From assembly GCA_018417955.1 (NCBI GenBank), contig JACTVC010000025.1, forward strand, positions 682,001 through 746,000: 64,000 nucleotides of DNA, written 5' to 3'. Under the pieces are notes generated by a model. The model saw only the letters and a program-made list of their open reading frames with translations. It ran no database searches and had not been told where the DNA came from. Shown here one piece after another: positions 60,228-64,000 of the stretch. Origin of the DNA: Laccaria trichodermophora (taxonomy: Eukaryota; Basidiomycota; Agaricomycetes; Agaricales; Hydnangiaceae). Position 1 is the stretch's first letter, and every line of letters begins with the position of its first letter. The position numbers were made by a program, and so were the translations under genes.

Positions 60228-61856
60228 ATGATGAGGGGAAAGAAAGAGAAAAAAACGGTTCTGACGTGGTCCAGTAAGCTGACATTTCCAAGTCATGGCG
60301 CGAGTTTTAACGGTTATCCACTCAAGGTCCCATTCGTAGAGCAGGCTGCACGACCTTATCACCAATTCCTAACGAGATTTACCTGAGGATTTTCGACTGC
60401 ATCCAACCAGCGGAAACCTTCAATTACACACGTGTGTTGTCCGACCTGGCACTTGTTTGCCGCTTTTTCTGTTTCACGATCCTGCCACGAATCTACAAAA
60501 AGCTGGAGCTGGTGGGGAGTGCCCATACCGATTCCACGCCGAATTATTCTGCATTCTGTAGAGCTGTCGTTAAGGGTGCAGAACCCGCTCGTACTTTGGC
60601 GAAACACGTCCGGGAGTGTGCTTTTCGGGGGTGGACGTGCTCCGACGACCATCTCACCTGGTCCTACAACGCGTTCTTAGGGTTATACTGCAATGCTCTC
60701 GGAATGATGTCTGGAATAGAAACCGTCCACCTTCATTCCACACCTATCAGCAGGACGATGCTGAGGACAATCCGGGGCCTCAAGCGTTTAAAAGTATTAT
60801 CGATATTCTCTTGCACCTTCCAGAATGACGTCACAGAAAAAGACATCGCAAAGCTGTCCTCACTTCGATTAGTCGAGTTTCGGCTGTCGATGTTGCTCGA
60901 GCATGCCGAAACATTGAAGGCGCGGGCCCTCATGAAAGCTATCGACCTCTCAAATTTGCAAAGCATCCAAACAGATATGTGGGACCTTGTCTCAAGGCTT
61001 GTAGATGAGATGGGAACTATTCCGCTTCGTTTTCTGGATATTTTTTTCCTTCAAGATTGGGCACTCTTCCAAAAGATTTTGAAGAAAACGCCCTTTTTGT
61101 CATTTTTAAAAATTCTCCACCTCACAGACCTATCATTCATCAACTCAGATCTTAAAATCGACTCATCTTTGATCCCCACCCTCCAGAACCTTACTTGTCC
61201 ACCTGACCTTGTGTCGACGTTTGTTCCTGGTCGGCCCATAACTGTCCTGAAGATTTTGACTTCTCGCCAGGTGGTGATGCGCGGTATCCAACTAGCGGAC
61301 ATCAAATTGATGACAAAGTCGTCTGTTATGATACATGAATTGTCGATCTCTGCCACTGCCTATTTCACCTTTTCTGTTTTGGAGCACTTGCCAGCTCTGA
61401 AGAAATTAGAATTGTACCGGACTAACAAGCTTTTGCTTGAGGATATTGACCTTGTACGTCACCTTCAAAGGGTATATCTCTATACTTATTATCTTCAAGG
61501 TCTTGCGAACATTCGCTGACCAGCCTGCCGATCCAAAGCACCCACCAGGTATCCGCGAAGTCACCTTCACTGTATCGCCGTCGGTACCCCACCTCAATTT
61601 CTTCAATCTTCCGTGTCAGCATGAAATCATTTCGACCGTGATGGCTGGGCGTTTTCCAGAGCTAGAAAAGGTTTTTATATCCAAGTACATTGAATGGCGT
61701 CGGTCGGACGGTGGCGTATGGAGCCCTTCAATCGCTATAACGCACTCAACGCTCCTCGCGGGGAAGATCAAGACAGGAGAATTCACATATTTCGATCATG
61801 ACGGGTGTATAGAGCGGTTACTGAATGTCGTCTTTGGCTCACAAGGTCAGACTTAG
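60228..61856 (+). CDS. F-box / LRR-like protein
   Basis: Three exons (60228-60273, 60327-61453, 61500-61856) join in frame to 509 residues. The F-box is at the start (LSPIPNEIYLRIFDCIQPAE, then LSDLALVCRFFCFTILPRIY). It is followed by leucine-rich segments (RTIRGLKRLKVLSIFSCTFQ, LSSLRLVEFRLSMLLEHAET, HLPALKKLELYRTNKLLLED), as in the very large F-box families of agaricomycetes. F-box proteins recruit targets to SCF ubiquitin ligases through Skp1. The second intron (GTACGT to TTCAAG, 46 nt) is well supported. The short first exon is inferred because the F-box frame has no upstream ATG of its own, and is less certain. Confidence 0.75.
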
Positions 61857-61906
61857 TTGGGTCAACGTTCATTCTTCGCGCCTTTACGTTTTTGTATTTT
61901 CTTGTC

Positions 61907-62155
61907 CCTCCGTTGTGCCGCAGATTTCTTTCCTACGTCGACTACTTTTCTTATCAATATTTCTTCTTGGTGAGGTCTTCAAATCCCGTTTGCTCTCAGT
62001 CATCACTCCAGAGCAACAATATCCCGTTTGCTCTCCTGTGTATACTCCACACAAAAAATTATCTAACTTTGCTAAGACGACGCAGACCTCACCAAGAAGA
62101 AATATTGATAAGAAAAGTAGTCGACGTAGGAAAGAAATCTGCGGCACAACGGAGG
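61907..62155. repeat. 72-bp perfect inverted repeat downstream of the F-box gene
   Basis: 61907-61978 and 62084-62155 are exact complements (left arm begins CCTCCGTTGTGCCGCAG), separated by 105 bp. A 19-bp module TCAAATCCCGTTTGCTCTC follows the left arm, is partly repeated near 62022, and lies inverted just outside the right arm. The F-box stop is 51 bp upstream, so its transcript could carry a strong hairpin. Confidence 0.85.
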
Positions 62156-62359
62156 AGAGCAAACGGGATTTGAAAACTCTCCGGAAACTCCATGGAGTTC
62201 GTAGAGTCAGGTGATTCCCGATCAAGCCATCACATGACTTCTAGACGACGCGTCAAGCAAGGCGCGTCTAGCAGCGCAGTGTTACGATCCCTCAATTCGC
62301 GACAATTATACATTCATAATTCGTACCTTAATGGAGTATCTTACAATGTAGAATACCAA
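62156..62359. other. Short spacer
   Basis: Contains the inverted TCAAATCCCGTTTGCTCTC module and no supported gene. A diverged relative (TTTTCAAATCCCATTT) appears near 62829. Confidence 0.35.
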
Positions 62360-62770
62360 TTACCTTCTCTTGGTAGCGAGCGAGGTGAGCAGGTGGCCAG
62401 AGACGGAAATTGGTCGACGACCTCGGTTGTATTTTTTGAAGAAACAAACGACAGAGGCTTTCTCAAAGCAAGCCTTGCACATTTGGTCGGTGCACGACCC
62501 TGCAGCAACATGAGTGCACGGCGCCTTGACGCAGCGTGCCTTGATTGTCTTCTCTGAAGATGGCGGGAGGAAGGCCCTCTTAAGGCCCACTCTGCATAAC
62601 GGTTCGACAGGCGGTGGGATGAGACGAAGCGCAGGGTTGAGCCATGGAGGATCCTTGAGGCCGCATGTGAAGAGGGACATCTGGCAGAGGAATAGCGACG
62701 ACAGAAACGGGCGGGGTGAAGCGCTCACCAGGAACCTACGCGAGAGGTCACGTTTGGCAATCACGTTCAA
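62360..62770 (-). CDS. Small Cys-rich hypothetical protein, possibly a fragment
   Basis: A 136-codon frame whose C-terminal half has regularly spaced cysteines (CVKAPCTHVAAGSCTDQMCK, ACFEKASVVC), as in a small zinc-binding module. The N-terminal half has no recognisable feature. I know similar cysteine patterns from repeated agaricomycete proteins of unknown role but cannot name a family. It may be a remnant of a transposon gene. Start and intron structure are unsure. Confidence 0.35.
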   Translation of the reverse strand: MNVIAKRDLSRRFLVSASPRPFLSSLFLCQMSLFTCGLKDPPWLNPALRLIPPPVEPLCRVGLKRAFLPPSSEKTIKARCVKAPCTHVAAGSCTDQMCKACFEKASVVCFFKKYNRGRRPISVSGHLLTSLATKRR

Positions 62771-63917
62771 TGCCGCGTGACTCTATGGACCAACTATGGA
62801 CTCTCTGAAATTCTGGACTCCCGGACGGTTTTCAAATCCCATTTATTCTGTATACACATTCTGAAAGACCTACTTGTCAGTTATCAAACAATTATCAACG
62901 CTCGCGTGATGTCCAAGTTGAACTGCTGAACGGTGAACACCAGCTTGATAAGGATAGGACTTGAGTTATGCCTTTTCCGTTACTACTTTGTATATATGGC
63001 GTATGGATCAGGATATGCGGATTTGACTTTTCGTGTTATTCTCTTGCTCTTGCTCTTTCAAAAAAATTCAAACATGTTTAGTTCAAGTTTAGTTAGTATA
63101 TAAAGTACTGCTTGCAGAGTTTTGATGGGATTCATGAAGTGTAGGAATGACACGAAGAGTGAACCCCGCATATCCTGATCCATACCCACATCGTGACCAT
63201 ATATGATACTTGTATGATACGATGAAACTGAGGTCTCGCAGCGCTAGTAGGCTTGAGCGGCGCTGCAATGTTACCGGGAAGGTGGAGTAATAGTATAGGC
63301 ACAATGTCAACACGAGGCCTCCTCGCTCCTAAGGGAAGTTCCTTGCCGTAATATCGATATCCGTATCGTCCGGTGACCACAGGGCCCCACAGGGGAAAAG
63401 ACCTTGAAAATACAGCAGTCGTGACTCAATGCCCATCATGATTTTCGCAACACTTTGGACTACAATTAAGTTCTGTCAAATTCTTGTCCAAGCTGTTTAG
63501 ATTGGCCAGAATTAAATTTTGGTATGAGCTCGGACGATCCTACCTAAGATTCAGCGTCAATTTTGCCTGCCAAAGATATTTTTAGTTCAACATGTGATGT
63601 TGTGAGTTGTTTCGCACTGCGCAGCCGATGCTTTTGGCCACCGACCAATTTCTTATCTTTCTTCCCAATGGTCTGTGGTCTTGGCCACGATTTGCTGTCG
63701 GGTCATTGCTTGCGCTTCGAACTTACTGGTTGCACGTTCTTTGTCATTCAAGTTGTGCGAAGGCTTGCAACTTGAAATTGCGATGTAAACATTCATGATA
63801 CCGGTTCGTGCCTGGTTCCTTCACATTCACCCCTGCGCTCAAACACGGCGTAGCGCCGTGTATGCAATACATAAGAATGCAGGAATGAGGGTCAATCCCA
63901 CCTTTCTCTTGACATCG
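62771..63917. other. Intergenic region
   Basis: No supported gene over 1.1 kb. A 20-bp inverted pair (GTATGGATCAGGATATGCGG near 63001 and its complement near 63166) and a short palindrome at 63843-63861 are the only structures noted. Confidence 0.4.
63843..63861. promoter_or_regulatory. Perfect 8-bp palindrome upstream of the edge gene
   Basis: ACACGGCG, TAG, CGCCGTGT forms a perfect 8-bp stem with a 3-nt loop, 57 bp before the ATG at 63918. It could be a dimer-binding site or a chance palindrome. Confidence 0.3.
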
Positions 63918-64000
63918 ATGGCTTCTGCCGCTGGTGGTTTGACTCTGGACGATCTCCCTCTTTCTAAAATTCTGCCCACGCCCAAGACCATAAAGGACCT
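63918..64000 (+). CDS. Start of a gene cut by the window edge
   Basis: An ATG opens an unbroken frame to the last base, beginning MASAAGGLTLDDLPLSKI. With 27 residues visible the product cannot be identified. The frame and the clean, non-repetitive context make a real gene plausible. Confidence 0.45.
   Translation, partial: MASAAGGLTLDDLPLSKILPTPKTIKD

Overview
This window reads as nuclear DNA of a filamentous basidiomycete, most likely an agaricomycete. Genes are split by many short GT-AG introns (about 45-65 nt). The gene content includes agaricomycete-type families: DUF6534-like membrane proteins, an F-box/LRR-like protein, a TMEM184/OSTA-type protein, a DUF2235 hydrolase and a DUF6589-like N-terminus. 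About two thirds of the sequence is transposon-derived. No CRISPR array, operon or canonical tRNA/rRNA gene was seen. All family names come from motif recognition by eye; no database search was possible.

Layout. (1) 180-9960: a duplicated dicarboxylate-carrier locus (copy 1). Its upstream region is split by a tRNA-headed SINE-like insertion (666-7574, 14-bp target-site duplication). That insertion was itself hit by a hAT transposon (1057-6022, 8-bp duplication) and a deleted Tc1/mariner element (6183-7356). The hAT transposase gene was in turn hit by a palindromic TA-flanked MITE (3424-4102). The carrier copy lacks its last exon. (2) 10412-12454: a DUF2235 hydrolase with a membrane insert. 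(3) 12570-19070: a region bounded by 26-bp inverted repeats, holding a DUF6589-like N-terminus, a seven-unit tandem array of about 157 bp per unit, a RecQ-like helicase fragment and two MITEs sharing one TA. A GC-rich inverted-repeat element abuts it (19070-19547). (4) 19974-23628: the intact carrier copy, with a 1.4-kb nearly pure pyrimidine intron. (5) 24048-29870: three tandem DUF6534-like membrane genes, the third truncated. (6) 30429-34053: a TMEM184/OSTA-family gene and a convergent peroxiredoxin-5 gene. (7) 34054-37468: gene-poor DNA and another Tc1-type MITE. (8) 37720-59753: Ty3/gypsy element A (353-bp LTRs, duplication GGAGG). Ty3/gypsy element B (38081-50652, 384-bp LTRs, duplication GCCCT) lies 8 bp from A's LTR. 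B carries an extra 972-residue ORF. (9) 60228-64000: an F-box gene, a 72-bp perfect inverted repeat, a small Cys-rich ORF and the start of a gene cut by the window edge.

How it fits together. The host genes do not form an obvious pathway. The main story is repeat stratigraphy: duplication, then SINE, then hAT and Tc1, then MITE, and separately element A, then element B. Decay is consistent with C-to-T change at CpG, because carrier copy 1 differs from copy 2 largely as TG/CA for CG and several retroelement stops are TGA where CGA would be expected. The LTR pairs are almost identical, so the two large retroelements look young.
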